Part shown: positions 27,768 through 36,787 of the stretch, piece after piece
Layout of the letters: every line of letters begins with the position of its first letter
Numbering within the stretch: position 1 is the first letter of the stretch
Origin: Spirosoma sp.
Lineage (GTDB): Bacteria > Bacteroidota > Bacteroidia > Cytophagales > Spirosomataceae
Direction of reading: 5' to 3'
NCBI RefSeq assembly: GCF_026391055.1
Contig: NZ_JAPLET010000007.1
Coordinates: 1-50,735 of the forward strand
DNA: 50,735 nucleotides
Program-made: the position numbers and the translations under genes
The notes under the pieces: model-generated
Database searches by the model: none
Seen by the model: only the letters and a program-made list of their open reading frames with translations
Told to the model about the DNA's origin: nothing

Positions 27768-28622
27768 ATGATCAGCGAAACTGCCCCTCTTGCCAGCCTC
27801 GATCAGTGGGAAGACGACATCCTCAGTCGCTACCCCGAGCCTGAACACAAATCGAAAGAAGATTACCGGAATTATGACTCGCCTGAGCGGGATACCGTAC
27901 GGGAGTTTTACCGGTTAAATCACACCTACCAGACCTACGATTTTGTGCGGGAGAAGGAGCGCGAGTTTCTGAAGTTCGATAAAAAAGAACTGCCGGTTTG
28001 GGGCGCTATGGAGTTTTTGAACACCCTTGTCGACGATTCCGACCCCGACACTGACCTTGACCAGCTTCAGCACCTGCTCCAAACCGCCGAAGCCATCCGC
28101 GCCGACGGTCACCCCGATTGGTTCGTCCTGACGGGCTTTGTACACGACATGGGCAAAGTGCTCTGCCTGTTCGGAGAACCCCAGTGGGCCGTGGTAGGGG
28201 ATACCTTCCCGGTGGGTTGCCAGCACTCCGACAAGATCGTTTATCCCGAATACTTCGCCAACAATCCCGATTCACGGGATGAGCGGTACAATACGAAATA
28301 TGGCGTGTATGAGCCAAACTGTGGCCTTCGCAACGTGCATATGTCATGGGGGCACGATGAGTACCTGTACCAGATCATGAAAGACTATATGCCCGAACCG
28401 GCTCTGTACATGATGCGGTACCACTCGTTCTATTCGCAGCACCGCGAGGAGTCATACAATCACCTGATGGATGAGCACGACCATGAGATGTTCAAGTGGG
28501 TACGGAAATTCAATCCATACGATTTGTATTCAAAAAGTCCGAAACCACCAGTCGTGAGCGAATTGAAACCTTATTATGAAGATTTAATAGCTAAGTATTT
28601 GCCAGCAACGCTGAAGTTGTAA
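27768..28622 (+). CDS. myo-Inositol oxygenase
   Basis: I start at ATG 27768 (a TTG two codons earlier is in frame), giving 284 residues. All six di-iron ligands of the MIOX family are in place: H102 in QHLLQTAEAI, H126/D127 in FVHDMGK, H196 in WGHDEY, H219 in RYHSFY and D252 in NPYDLY. The length matches the animal enzyme (about 285). The reaction is ring cleavage of myo-inositol with O2 to D-glucuronate (EC 1.13.99.1). It lies in the same direction as the SSS transporter and serine hydrolase upstream and the second SSS transporter downstream. Confidence 0.95.
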   Translation: MISETAPLASLDQWEDDILSRYPEPEHKSKEDYRNYDSPERDTVREFYRLNHTYQTYDFVREKEREFLKFDKKELPVWGAMEFLNTLVDDSDPDTDLDQLQHLLQTAEAIRADGHPDWFVLTGFVHDMGKVLCLFGEPQWAVVGDTFPVGCQHSDKIVYPEYFANNPDSRDERYNTKYGVYEPNCGLRNVHMSWGHDEYLYQIMKDYMPEPALYMMRYHSFYSQHREESYNHLMDEHDHEMFKWVRKFNPYDLYSKSPKPPVVSELKPYYEDLIAKYLPATLKL

Positions 28623-28639
28623 CCACTTCTTTTTTATAG

Positions 28640-28945
28640 TTGTACAAAGAAGACTGGCACCGTAAAACAAGGCTGTATGTACCTGGAGATCGCATTGAGC
28701 AGGTTGAGAAACAAAACAAGATGACCGCTCATTCGGTGGCTGACCTTACGGTTGATGTACGCGCTATTCGCCGGGATGTTAAACAAGTCAATGCCCGACT
28801 TGATAATCCAGAAGCGGATGTGAGCATCCTCAAGCAGGATGTAATGATCCTGAAGCAGGACGTGAGTGAACTCAAACAGGACGTAGGTACTATTAAGCAA
28901 ACCTTACAACTGGTCTTGGCTTATTTGCACGAAAAGCTACCGTAA
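28640..28945 (+). CDS. Small coiled-coil protein with 7-residue repeats, unknown function
   Basis: The frame of up to 101 codons opens with a TTG at 28640; an internal ATG at 28721 would give 74 residues. The C-terminal half repeats the heptad unit ILKQDVM, ILKQDVS, ELKQDVG, IKQ, a strong coiled-coil pattern, in 21-bp DNA repeats (CTGAAGCAGGACGT-like). It has no signal or membrane helix. The family is not recognised. It lies between MIOX and the second SSS gene. Confidence 0.5.
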   Translation: MYKEDWHRKTRLYVPGDRIEQVEKQNKMTAHSVADLTVDVRAIRRDVKQVNARLDNPEADVSILKQDVMILKQDVSELKQDVGTIKQTLQLVLAYLHEKLP

Positions 28946-28968
28946 ATAAGCCGCTACGATGTAATTTG

Positions 28969-29011
28969 AAGGCACAACGCGTACAAAGCTAATTTGTAGG
29001 CGTTGTGCCTT
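28969..29011 (+). terminator. Hairpin terminator upstream of second SSS gene
   Basis: Arms 28969-28980 and 29000-29011 are perfect 12-nt complements (AAGGCACAACGC). Inner bases can extend the stem, and a T-rich stretch follows. It ends about 20 nt before the next start codon. Confidence 0.7.
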
Positions 29012-29030
29012 TTGGTTTAACTCCCCGCCA

Positions 29031-30413
29031 ATGCTTCTCTTTTTCATAACCCTGTATTTACTCTCCAACGTAGCCGTCGGTGCGTGGGCCGCCCGGCGGG
29101 TAACTACTTCTCAGGATTTTGTTCTGGCCGGACGGCGATTACCGTTGTTACTGGCCGCTTCTGTAACCTTTGCTACCTGGTTCGGTTCGGAGACCATTAT
29201 GGGAGCGCCCGCTATGTTTGTGGAGGGGGGCTTTCTGGCGGTTATCGAAGAACCGTTCGGTTCTGCGTTGTGCCTGTTTCTGGTTGGTGCCTTCTTTGCC
29301 CGGCCTCTCTACCGGCTCAATATCACGACCTTCTGTGACTATTTCCGCATCCGATTCGGGCGGTCGGCGGAGTTGTTATCGGCCATTATGGTCATTCCCT
29401 CTTACTTTAGCTGGATTTCAGCGCAGTTGGTTGCCATTGGTATCGTACTGAGTGTGGTGACCGACATTCCGCGTGAGTACTGCATTGTTGGCAGCGCGGC
29501 AATTGTTATGGCCTACACCCTGCTGGGAGGCATGTGGTCTATTTCGATTACTGATTTTTTTCATAACCTTATTATCATTCTGGCCTTAGCCGTGCTGGGC
29601 GTTATGCTCTGGAATGAAGTCGGCGGTTGGGAAACGATCGAGAAACGAACACCGGCGGGATTCTTCCGTTTTCTGCCTCAGTCAACGACAAAAGACTGGC
29701 TGGCTTATGGAGCGGCCTGGATAACCATAGGTCTGGGGTCCATTCCGCAGCAGGACGTTTTCCAGCGCGTGATGGCCGCCAAAACGGAAAAAACGGCAGT
29801 TCGGGCGTCTTTTCTGGCTTCGGGCATGTATCTTACTATTGCCATGCTGCCGTTATTTATTGCTCTAAGTGCCAAACTGCTCCACCCTGATTTGCCGAAA
29901 GATAACCAGCTCATTATTCCGAACATGGTCATGCGACATGGTAGCTTACCATTACAGGTGTTGTTCTTTGGGGCCGTAACCTCCGCTATTCTGAGCGTTT
30001 CGAGTGGGGCTATTCTGGCCCCGGCAACGGTTTTTGGGGAAAATGTGATGAAGTTTTTCCGACCGGATATCAGCGATAAAGCCTTGTTACAGACGATTCG
30101 ATGGGCGGTCGTTGTCATCACCGTGATCTGTGTAGGCATGAGTACCACCCGCGATACGAACATCTTCGATCTGGTGGGCGAGTCGTCGGCGTTTAGTCTG
30201 GTGTCTTTGTTCGTGCCGTTGGCGGCTGGTATCTACTGGAAAGAGGCCAATTTAACGGGTTGCTTGTATTCGATGCTCGTTGGCTTTGGGGTGTGGTTGA
30301 CCTGCCTTTGGTTGGATACATGGTATTCGCCCATGCTCTGGGGATTGCTGGCTAGTACAGTCGCTATGATCGTTGGGAGTTTGCTGGGCAGGTCTTCAGG
30401 CAGGACGAATTAA
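29031..30413 (+). CDS. Sodium:solute symporter family transporter (second)
   Basis: The 460-residue protein has about 13 membrane helices and the SSS signature in SQDFVLAGRRLPL, WFGSETIMG and ITDFFHNLI. It is clearly different in sequence from the first SSS gene at 24954. The family includes proline, pantothenate and sugar symporters; the substrate is not deducible. It lies downstream of MIOX but is separated from it by a terminator. Confidence 0.85.
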   Translation: MLLFFITLYLLSNVAVGAWAARRVTTSQDFVLAGRRLPLLLAASVTFATWFGSETIMGAPAMFVEGGFLAVIEEPFGSALCLFLVGAFFARPLYRLNITTFCDYFRIRFGRSAELLSAIMVIPSYFSWISAQLVAIGIVLSVVTDIPREYCIVGSAAIVMAYTLLGGMWSISITDFFHNLIIILALAVLGVMLWNEVGGWETIEKRTPAGFFRFLPQSTTKDWLAYGAAWITIGLGSIPQQDVFQRVMAAKTEKTAVRASFLASGMYLTIAMLPLFIALSAKLLHPDLPKDNQLIIPNMVMRHGSLPLQVLFFGAVTSAILSVSSGAILAPATVFGENVMKFFRPDISDKALLQTIRWAVVVITVICVGMSTTRDTNIFDLVGESSAFSLVSLFVPLAAGIYWKEANLTGCLYSMLVGFGVWLTCLWLDTWYSPMLWGLLASTVAMIVGSLLGRSSGRTN

Positions 30414-30592
30414 GTGTCTTGCCAATAAAAAACAGTTGATGGATACAGTAAAATCAGCTTTCTCAATAGCGGCAATCAGGTTTTAGGACAGACCGGTAAT
30501 AGATATTTGTATAGGCCAGCACTCAACGGGAAGCGTATGGCGCTTCTTCTAGATGGCAAACTTTATAGTATCTCTAACCAAATCCTATCGTC

Positions 30593-31018
30593 ATGAAACC
30601 ACTATTGATCACACTACTATTGCTGGCATTTACAACAATTTCACTTTCTGCCTCAGCACAAAACTACAAGCACATTACGCCCGGTGGGGAAATAAAAGAC
30701 GAACACGGAGCAACCATCGGCAGTATTACCAAAGACCAGATCATTCTTGACAATAAAGGGAAGAAAATCGCCTTTGTCGATACGCAGGGTAATCTTGTTG
30801 ATGCCAAGACCAATAAAAAGCTGGGGCGTATGGGTAAGGATGGAAAGAATTACTACGATGCGCAGGGCGAAATTGAGTTTAAACTAAAAGAGAACGGTAG
30901 TACCTGTGACGTGTATGACGCCAAAGGCAAAAAGATAGGTAATGTCCATAGCAGCATGAAAGGGGCGGCCTGTGCGCTGGCCTGCTTCGAAGAAAGCCAC
31001 CGAAAAAAAGCGAAATAG
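30593..31018 (+). CDS. Small secreted protein with DxxG repeats, unknown function
   Basis: The 141-residue protein has a signal peptide (about 1-22, ending SASAQ). The mature part repeats short strands of the form D-x-x-G-x-x-I-G (EHGATIGSI, NKGKKIAFV, DAKTNKKLGRM, DAKGKKIGNV), suggesting a small beta-repeat fold. Two cysteines in GAACALACF are near the end. The family is not recognised. Confidence 0.7.
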   Translation: MKPLLITLLLLAFTTISLSASAQNYKHITPGGEIKDEHGATIGSITKDQIILDNKGKKIAFVDTQGNLVDAKTNKKLGRMGKDGKNYYDAQGEIEFKLKENGSTCDVYDAKGKKIGNVHSSMKGAACALACFEESHRKKAK

Positions 31019-31050
31019 GACAGGAGATGAATTTGAAAACGATCGTTTCT

Positions 31051-31101
31051 CTGGATGTTCCGCAATAAACAAAGGTCATTTGTTTATTGCGGAACATCCA
31101 G
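31051..31101. terminator. Perfect 23-bp inverted repeat between convergent genes
   Basis: The arms 31051-31073 and 31079-31101 are exact reverse complements around a 5-nt loop (GGTCA). The right arm also encodes the last codons of the DinB-family gene, whose stop is at 31084-31086. It probably terminates transcription from both sides. Confidence 0.75.
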
Positions 31102-31536
31102 CAACCGCCGGTGATAGTTAATCTGCCCCAAATGATAACCGAGATGTGTAGCCAGATGCACCAGAAAATAACCTGTCGATGTCGGCTTGTCAAATACTAG
31201 TAAGGGATATTCGTCCTCAAGTTGACTATCGGTGACGGTGTCTAGCGCATTACCGACCACAAGAATGGTTTCGTCTACTTTCTCCAGGAGTTCGGCTTTG
31301 GGAATGTCTTTCAGCGAAAATTCCAGATCCCGATGCCGAACGTAGCCTGTTTTACCGAGTTCGGCTCCCAAGTAGGTGTTCAGATTACCAATTAAGTGAA
31401 GGCAGAGGTTGCCCGCTGAGTTAGCGATACCGTGTTCAATCTGCCAAAGTGTTTCTTCACGTTTATACGCGGCTATTTCGTTCCGTAGACGGGTTAGATC
31501 ACGATGAAACAAGACCTTCAACGTTTGAGTGAGCAT
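31084..31536 (-). CDS. DinB-like metal-dependent protein
   Basis: The 150-residue protein has the four-helix pattern of the DinB superfamily. H47 (in LCLHLIG), H131 and H135 (in THLGYHLGQ) fit its usual three-histidine metal site. Family members include thiol transferases; the actual substrate is unknown. Its C-terminus is encoded within one arm of a palindrome. Confidence 0.75.
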   Translation of the reverse strand: MLTQTLKVLFHRDLTRLRNEIAAYKREETLWQIEHGIANSAGNLCLHLIGNLNTYLGAELGKTGYVRHRDLEFSLKDIPKAELLEKVDETILVVGNALDTVTDSQLEDEYPLLVFDKPTSTGYFLVHLATHLGYHLGQINYHRRLLDVPQ

Positions 31537-31584
31537 GTGTTTCGGTAGGTTGCTTATATAAAACGGACTTCGGCGGTTGCTGCC

Positions 31585-32037
31585 TTATTCGAAATACTCC
31601 TGCTCAATCCGTCCAACGTAGCCAAGATAAGTGGCGCTGCTGAACCAGGGCTGGAGCCGGGCCCCAATGTTCGGATAGAGATTAAACTTGTCTAGCTCCG
31701 CTACGGGTAACCAGACCAGGTCAAGCGCAGTAGTTTCGTCGGGGTTTAGCGTAGGCTCCCCTTTGATATTACGAGCGGCAAAGACTACATGCAGTACATC
31801 GTCGTTACGCTCTGTCAACAGCATTTCGCCCGCCAGAATCATCTCACCTATATCGACCGAAACACCCAGTTCCTCCCGAATTTCTCGAATAACCGTTTCC
31901 GTCAGAATTTCACCCCGGTCGGGGTTGCCGCCGGGTAAGGCGTAAACATCCTGCCCGCCGTACGAATAGCGCATGAACAAGACTTGGGGCTGGCCATCAA
32001 CTTGATGCCAGATGAGAGCAGACGGACGAACTTTCAT
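31585..32037 (-). CDS. NUDIX hydrolase
   Basis: The Nudix box is complete: G37, E43, R51, E52, E55, E56 and G58 follow the G-x5-E-x7-R-E-U-x-E-E-x-G-U pattern. The protein has 150 residues and no signal peptide. It should hydrolyse a nucleoside diphosphate linked to another group. The precise substrate is unknown. Confidence 0.87.
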   Translation of the reverse strand: MKVRPSALIWHQVDGQPQVLFMRYSYGGQDVYALPGGNPDRGEILTETVIREIREELGVSVDIGEMILAGEMLLTERNDDVLHVVFAARNIKGEPTLNPDETTALDLVWLPVAELDKFNLYPNIGARLQPWFSSATYLGYVGRIEQEYFE

Positions 32038-32073
32038 AACAGCAGGCGATAAAATCAGTAAATCCCTGCCAAA

Positions 32074-32349
32074 TTAACAATCGCAGGAGTAATTACCATA
32101 GCCGGGGTAACGGGGCGACAAATTACCCGAAACACTTACCACACGGGCCAGCGGTATAACATCGCCAGTCGCTAACTCCAGCGATTCAGCACCATTTTCG
32201 GCCAGGAGCTGCTTGATCGTCGCATCGGCTTTGATAAACTCATTCAGGTCTGTCAGATACTCAAGCCGCACAAATTTGCCGGGAATAATAGCAGCCCTGA
32301 AGGCCGTTTCATCGGCAGTAAAATCGGAATTAATCAGGTTCGTTTCCAT
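32074..32349 (-). CDS. Small conserved-looking protein, unknown function
   Basis: The 91-residue acidic protein (METNLINSDFTADETAF...) has no signal or membrane segment and ends in NYSCDC, a Cys-rich tail that could bind metal. Its composition looks real and no better frame overlaps it. The family is not recognised. It lies 36 bp upstream of the NUDIX gene on the same strand. Confidence 0.55.
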   Translation of the reverse strand: METNLINSDFTADETAFRAAIIPGKFVRLEYLTDLNEFIKADATIKQLLAENGAESLELATGDVIPLARVVSVSGNLSPRYPGYGNYSCDC

Positions 32350-32378
32350 GTCAATAGAACAAACCCCATAAACGAAAC

Positions 32379-32402
32379 GTGCCCCGATTAAAGCCGGGGC
32401 AC
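32379..32402 (-). terminator. GC-rich hairpin after the DUF349 gene
   Basis: Arms GTGCCCCG (32379-32386) and CGGGGCAC (32395-32402) surround an 8-nt loop. It is placed between the DUF349 gene and the next gene on the minus strand and is followed by a T-rich stretch in that direction. Confidence 0.5.
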
Positions 32403-32447
32403 CTTCGTGTTCTTGCCATGTTTGACGTCAGCATGACAAAGGAAAAA

Positions 32448-33725
32448 TTAATAGCCTGCCGTTTCCAACTGCTTCTGAAATTCGCGCAGAATAGTCTCTT
32501 TCATGGCGATTTTTCGCTTCTGGGTATTGATCTTATTAAGGATCTGCTTGTCTTCGTCCTTGTTCGGGTCGAGACCATCGGCGTCCTGTAAAGCAAACTG
32601 AAGGTCGTTTTTCTCCCGCTTGACCAGGTATTCCATCTCCCGAATCTTCGTCCGAATCTGTTCCGACTGGCTTTTAAGTTCAAACGCTGGGTATTTACGG
32701 GTCAATACCCGGCCCAGATAACTCAATTCGAAAATCTTGTCGCAGGCTGCCCGGAAGCGTTCGTTAACAACTTTATCCTGAAGCTTAAACGGCACCCGGA
32801 TTTCCTTCCAGCTATTGAGCAGCACTTTAGCCCGTTCGGCAGCGGCAAAAATATCCGACTGTTTCGAGAGCTTTTCCGCTTCGTCGGCCATTTTCATCTG
32901 TTGCTCGATGCGAGGGTCGATCTTCGGTACGATTACAATGCCTTTCGCGTCGTTATATTTTGCGTAGAACATGGTCGTTGCCTTCTTGAACTGCTTGTAG
33001 AGTTTGCCGCTCTTTTTGATGGGCACCTCACCAACCTGTTTCCAGGCATTGTTCAGTTTGCGTACTTCCTGAAAAGCCGCATCCAGATCGCCCAGCCGGT
33101 TGGCCCGGAAAGCGAGTCGAATCAGCTCATCATATTTTTCCAGCCGCTCCTGAATAACCTTGTTCTGTTCGTTGAAGAACTCACGTCGGCGGGTAAAGAA
33201 GCCATCCAGGAGTTCCTGAAACCGGCCTTCCACTTCAGCCTCTGTCGCTTTGTCGACAGGCCCTGTTTTGATCCACTTTACTTTAATCTCCTGAAGGGCA
33301 TCGGCTGTGTTACGCCAGTCAGTACTATCGGCTAGAGCTTCAGCTTCGGCGATCAGTGCTCGTTTTATTTCAAGGTTTTTCAGCTGATTGACCGTAATAA
33401 GGTCAGCCAGCAGTTTTTCCTGCTCATCCAGGCGCTCGAGGAGGGGAGGGAAATCGCCCAGTGCGTCAAAACCGAGGAGCTTCTTGCGAAGCTGAACCAG
33501 TTTTGTCAGATAAGAGCCTTTGTTCTGAGCCTCTTCAATATCTTTTTCTAACTGGCTGACTTTATTCTCAGCGATGATGAAGCGATTCTTGAAATAATCG
33601 AGCGCTTCCTGCTCGGTGCGTTTGACTTCGCCAATCTGGCGGTCTTCGTAATTCAGGTAGCCTTTCAAAAATACCTTTCCGTCTTTGACGTAACCGTATT
33701 CATCTACCAGTGAAGCGTTTTCCAT
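32448..33725 (-). CDS. DUF349 domain protein
   Basis: The 425-residue, highly charged helical protein has several DUF349-like units, each with a W (DWRNTADALQEIKVKWIKTG, about 137; LNNAWKQVGEVP, about 225; LNSWKEIRVPF, about 307). Many E, K and R residues give long helices. The protein has no signal peptide. The role of the family is not established here. It is divergent from the EttA-like gene at 33800. Confidence 0.75.
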   Translation of the reverse strand: MENASLVDEYGYVKDGKVFLKGYLNYEDRQIGEVKRTEQEALDYFKNRFIIAENKVSQLEKDIEEAQNKGSYLTKLVQLRKKLLGFDALGDFPPLLERLDEQEKLLADLITVNQLKNLEIKRALIAEAEALADSTDWRNTADALQEIKVKWIKTGPVDKATEAEVEGRFQELLDGFFTRRREFFNEQNKVIQERLEKYDELIRLAFRANRLGDLDAAFQEVRKLNNAWKQVGEVPIKKSGKLYKQFKKATTMFYAKYNDAKGIVIVPKIDPRIEQQMKMADEAEKLSKQSDIFAAAERAKVLLNSWKEIRVPFKLQDKVVNERFRAACDKIFELSYLGRVLTRKYPAFELKSQSEQIRTKIREMEYLVKREKNDLQFALQDADGLDPNKDEDKQILNKINTQKRKIAMKETILREFQKQLETAGY

Positions 33726-33733
33726 TACTGTGC

Positions 33734-33764
33734 TTGGTTAAGGCTGCGCTGTGGGTTAAATTTG
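33734..33764 (+). promoter_or_regulatory. Probable promoter of ettA
   Basis: TTG at 33734-33736 and TAAATTTG at 33757-33764 are separated by 20 bases and fit the Bacteroidota -33/-7 pattern. The -7 box lies 35 nt before the start codon. Confidence 0.65.
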
Positions 33765-33799
33765 AGGATTAATGCTAACCGCAAATCTATCAGAAATTA

Positions 33800-35467
33800 A
33801 TGAGCCAGGAAACCATAATTTTCTCTATGGCAGGCGTGAGTAAAAATATTCCGCCTAACCGACAAATCCTAAAGAACATATACCTTTCCTTCTTTTACGG
33901 TGCTAAAATTGGTGTTTTAGGGCTTAACGGTTCTGGCAAATCTACTTTATTACGCATCATTGCCGGTATCGATAAAAATTATACCGGCGAAGTCGTTTTC
34001 TCGCCCGGCTACTCGGTGGGTATGCTGGAGCAGGAGCCCCAGTTTACGCCCGGACGGACAGTTCGTGAAATTGTTGAAGAGGGCGTTCAGGAAGTAGTTA
34101 ATCTGTTAAAAGAATTCGACGAGATCAATGAAGCCTTTGGTGACCCCGATGCCGACTTCGATAAACTGATTGCCCGGCAGGGTGAGGTGCAGGAAAAAAT
34201 CGACCATTTCAACGGCTGGGAACTCGACCAGAAACTGGAACGAGCTATGGATGCCCTGCGCTGCCCCCCGCCCGACGCGCTGATCGACAACCTATCGGGT
34301 GGTGAAAAACGGCGGGTGGCGCTTTGCCGTCTGCTGCTTCAACAACCCGATGTTCTGCTGCTCGATGAACCGACCAACCACCTCGATGCAGAATCCGTAT
34401 TGTGGCTCGAAGAACACCTGCGGTTATATTCGGGAACGGTTATTGCCGTAACCCACGATCGCTATTTCCTCGACAACGTGGCGGGCTGGATTCTCGAACT
34501 CGACCGGGGCGAAGGTATCCCCTGGAAAGGCAATTACTCATCCTGGCTGGAGCAGAAGCAAAATCGTCTGGCTAAAGAAGAAAAGACCGAGTCGAAGCGG
34601 CAAAAAACGCTTCAACGCGAGTTGGAATGGGTTAAAATGGCTCCCAAAGCCAGGCAGGCAAAATCGAAAGCTCGCCTGGGCGCTTACGAAAAACTCCTTA
34701 ACGAAGACGCTAAACAGCGCGACGATAAGCTCGAAATTTTTATTCCGGCCGGACCCCGACTAGGGGCGAAAGTTATCGAAGCGGAAGACGTAGCAAAAGC
34801 GTTCGGCGACCGGCTTTTGTTTGAACATCTGGGCTTTCGGCTGCCACAGGGCGGCATTGTAGGAATCATTGGTCCCAACGGAGCGGGTAAAACTACGCTC
34901 TTCAAATTGATTACCGGTCGTGAAAAGCCCGATGCGGGTACGTTTGATGTAGGCGATACGGTAAAAGTGGCCTACGTCGACCAGGAGCACGACGGCCTTG
35001 ATCCAAACAAAACCGTTTTTGAGACAATTTCGGGCGGGAATGAGTGGATTATGATGGGCGGAAAGCAATCGAACGCCCGCGCATACGTGAGCCGGTTCAA
35101 CTTTGCCGGATCGGATCAGGAAAAGAAGATAGGCATGTTGTCGGGTGGTGAGCGTAACCGCGTTCATCTGGCCATGATCCTGAAAGAAGGCGCCAACCTG
35201 CTGCTGCTGGATGAGCCCACTAACGATCTGGATGTAAATACTCTTCGGGCTCTTGAAGAAGGCCTGGAAAACTTTGCCGGATGCGCCGTCGTCATCAGCC
35301 ACGACCGTTGGTTTCTGGACCGTATTGCTACACACATTCTGGCTTTCGAAGGCGACTCACAGGTTTACTGGTTTGAAGGCAACTTCTCGGAATATGAAGA
35401 AAACCGACGTAAACGATTAGGTACCGAAGCTACCCCAACCCGCATTAAGTATAAGAAACTGGCGTAG
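33800..35467 (+). CDS. ettA: ABC-F ATPase, EttA-type translational throttle
   Basis: The 555-residue protein has two ABC nucleotide-binding domains. The first has the Walker A motif GLNGSGKST (about 41-49), signature LSGGEKRR and LLLDEPTNHLD. The second has GPNGAGKTT, LSGGERNR and LLLDEPTNDLD. It lacks membrane segments, as in the ABC-F group. A charged linker with KEEKTESKRQKT lies between the domains. EttA binds the ribosomal E site and adjusts translation to ATP/ADP levels; this is by family. Confidence 0.93.
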   Translation: MSQETIIFSMAGVSKNIPPNRQILKNIYLSFFYGAKIGVLGLNGSGKSTLLRIIAGIDKNYTGEVVFSPGYSVGMLEQEPQFTPGRTVREIVEEGVQEVVNLLKEFDEINEAFGDPDADFDKLIARQGEVQEKIDHFNGWELDQKLERAMDALRCPPPDALIDNLSGGEKRRVALCRLLLQQPDVLLLDEPTNHLDAESVLWLEEHLRLYSGTVIAVTHDRYFLDNVAGWILELDRGEGIPWKGNYSSWLEQKQNRLAKEEKTESKRQKTLQRELEWVKMAPKARQAKSKARLGAYEKLLNEDAKQRDDKLEIFIPAGPRLGAKVIEAEDVAKAFGDRLLFEHLGFRLPQGGIVGIIGPNGAGKTTLFKLITGREKPDAGTFDVGDTVKVAYVDQEHDGLDPNKTVFETISGGNEWIMMGGKQSNARAYVSRFNFAGSDQEKKIGMLSGGERNRVHLAMILKEGANLLLLDEPTNDLDVNTLRALEEGLENFAGCAVVISHDRWFLDRIATHILAFEGDSQVYWFEGNFSEYEENRRKRLGTEATPTRIKYKKLA

Positions 35468-35470
35468 AGC

Positions 35471-35514
35471 ATAATAAAAGAGGGCAGGTATTGATACCTG
35501 CCCTCTTTTATTAT
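35471..35514. terminator. Bidirectional terminator between ettA and porP/sprF gene
   Basis: Perfect 20-nt arms (35471-35490 and 35495-35514) with a 4-nt loop and core GAGGGCAGGTA. A/T-runs on both sides serve the two convergent genes. Confidence 0.92.
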
Positions 35515-35523
35515 TACTGACAA

Positions 35524-36555
35524 TTAAAACTTTGGACACGGGAGCTTCTTGCTGCGCCGTTTGACCCCACCCCGGCGCGCTTCCGGTTTGTCGAACACAT
35601 ACGAGAGGGATAACTCGTGTGACCCTCCGCTGTTGCCGAGCGTAGAAATGGTAATATCGTAGCTGTAGCCAATAGAAAATTTTTCCATGCGCCAGCCGAT
35701 CAGTGCAGCAACGGCATCGTGGTTGTTCAGTGTTTGATTGTACTTCTTAAAGGGAATGCCCCGATAATACGCACCCAAGGTTAGGGGTGAGTACGTCAGG
35801 TAAGCACCTATGTCTAACTGGTCATATTTACCCTGATGCTTGTACATCACTACGGGCGAGAAGCTGATCTCGCGGTCCTCTTCGTCGGCCAGGCCCGTAA
35901 AGCCGCCCAACGGAATGCGTAACCCGGCCTGAATGCTGGTCTTCATCGGTAATCGCTCCTGATCTCCGGCAAAAAATCCCTGTTCGGGCCGGTTGATATG
36001 GTGAGCTGCTGCCCCAATCCAGAACCAGTCGGAGTAGAAAAGGCCGCCGGTCGAAAAGTCCATGTACTTTTTGGTGGGTAATCCTCCCTGTAAGGTTGGG
36101 TCGCCGGAGATGCTGCCCGTAATGAAACCCCGGTCGGTAAATTGGTCGCCCGTTGTCAGGCCAAAGTAGTTGATACTTCGGTTTACGTAAGAGCCCTGTA
36201 AGCCAAGACGCACAAACGCCGATTCGCTTACCTGAAACTGGTAAGCATATTGCAACCCTATATCTGTAGATTGAATCCTTCCCTGTCCCTGGTTATCGCT
36301 TTGAATTAGTAACCCCACACCACTGTTGTACTTTTCGATGAAGTGATCTACACCAACCATCGTTGTCACGTAATTTGTAATGGCCGGCCACTGGTTGCGG
36401 TAGTTAGCCGTTATGCGTGGCGCCAGTGCCGAGCCGGCAAATGCCGGGTTCAAATACAGCGGAGCTGCATAAAATTGAGTGAACTGAGGGTCCTGAGCAA
36501 AGGCAAGTCGGCTTAGGGTCAGCATCAAAATTGTTAGTATAAATCTGTTAAACAT
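35524..36555 (-). CDS. PorP/SprF family type IX secretion protein
   Basis: I start at the ATG at 36553-36555 (343 residues) because the signal peptide (FILTILMLTLSRLAFAQ) begins there; the open frame extends 26 codons upstream. The mature protein starts DPQFTQFYAAPLYLNPAFAGSA, the PorP/SprF signature. The protein is beta-rich and likely an outer-membrane component. Family members partner with type-B sorting-domain proteins; the large cargo-type gene at 36788 is divergent and close by, supporting this. Confidence 0.92.
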   Translation of the reverse strand: MFNRFILTILMLTLSRLAFAQDPQFTQFYAAPLYLNPAFAGSALAPRITANYRNQWPAITNYVTTMVGVDHFIEKYNSGVGLLIQSDNQGQGRIQSTDIGLQYAYQFQVSESAFVRLGLQGSYVNRSINYFGLTTGDQFTDRGFITGSISGDPTLQGGLPTKKYMDFSTGGLFYSDWFWIGAAAHHINRPEQGFFAGDQERLPMKTSIQAGLRIPLGGFTGLADEEDREISFSPVVMYKHQGKYDQLDIGAYLTYSPLTLGAYYRGIPFKKYNQTLNNHDAVAALIGWRMEKFSIGYSYDITISTLGNSGGSHELSLSYVFDKPEARRGGVKRRSKKLPCPKF

Positions 36556-36787
36556 AATGGCTAGAGCAAGGCAAAGACTGGGCCAATAATATTGTTGCAA
36601 CGTTCGTAACGTAAACGAAGTATTTAGCAGCACAACAACCTCTAAAATTAGTTGGATTTTAGGCGCTTTTGTGGCTGTTGTTAGATAAAATTTTAACGGG
36701 ACAATGTCGTTTATACTAACGTAATGCCCCTGTTGTTGTTATGTTGAGTATCGAATTTGCGCGGGCGGGCTTCATTCAACGTTTTTC

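Noticed and set aside
36556..36633. Longer N-terminus for the PorP/SprF protein
   Set aside because: The extra 26 residues precede a normal signal peptide starting at the internal Met.
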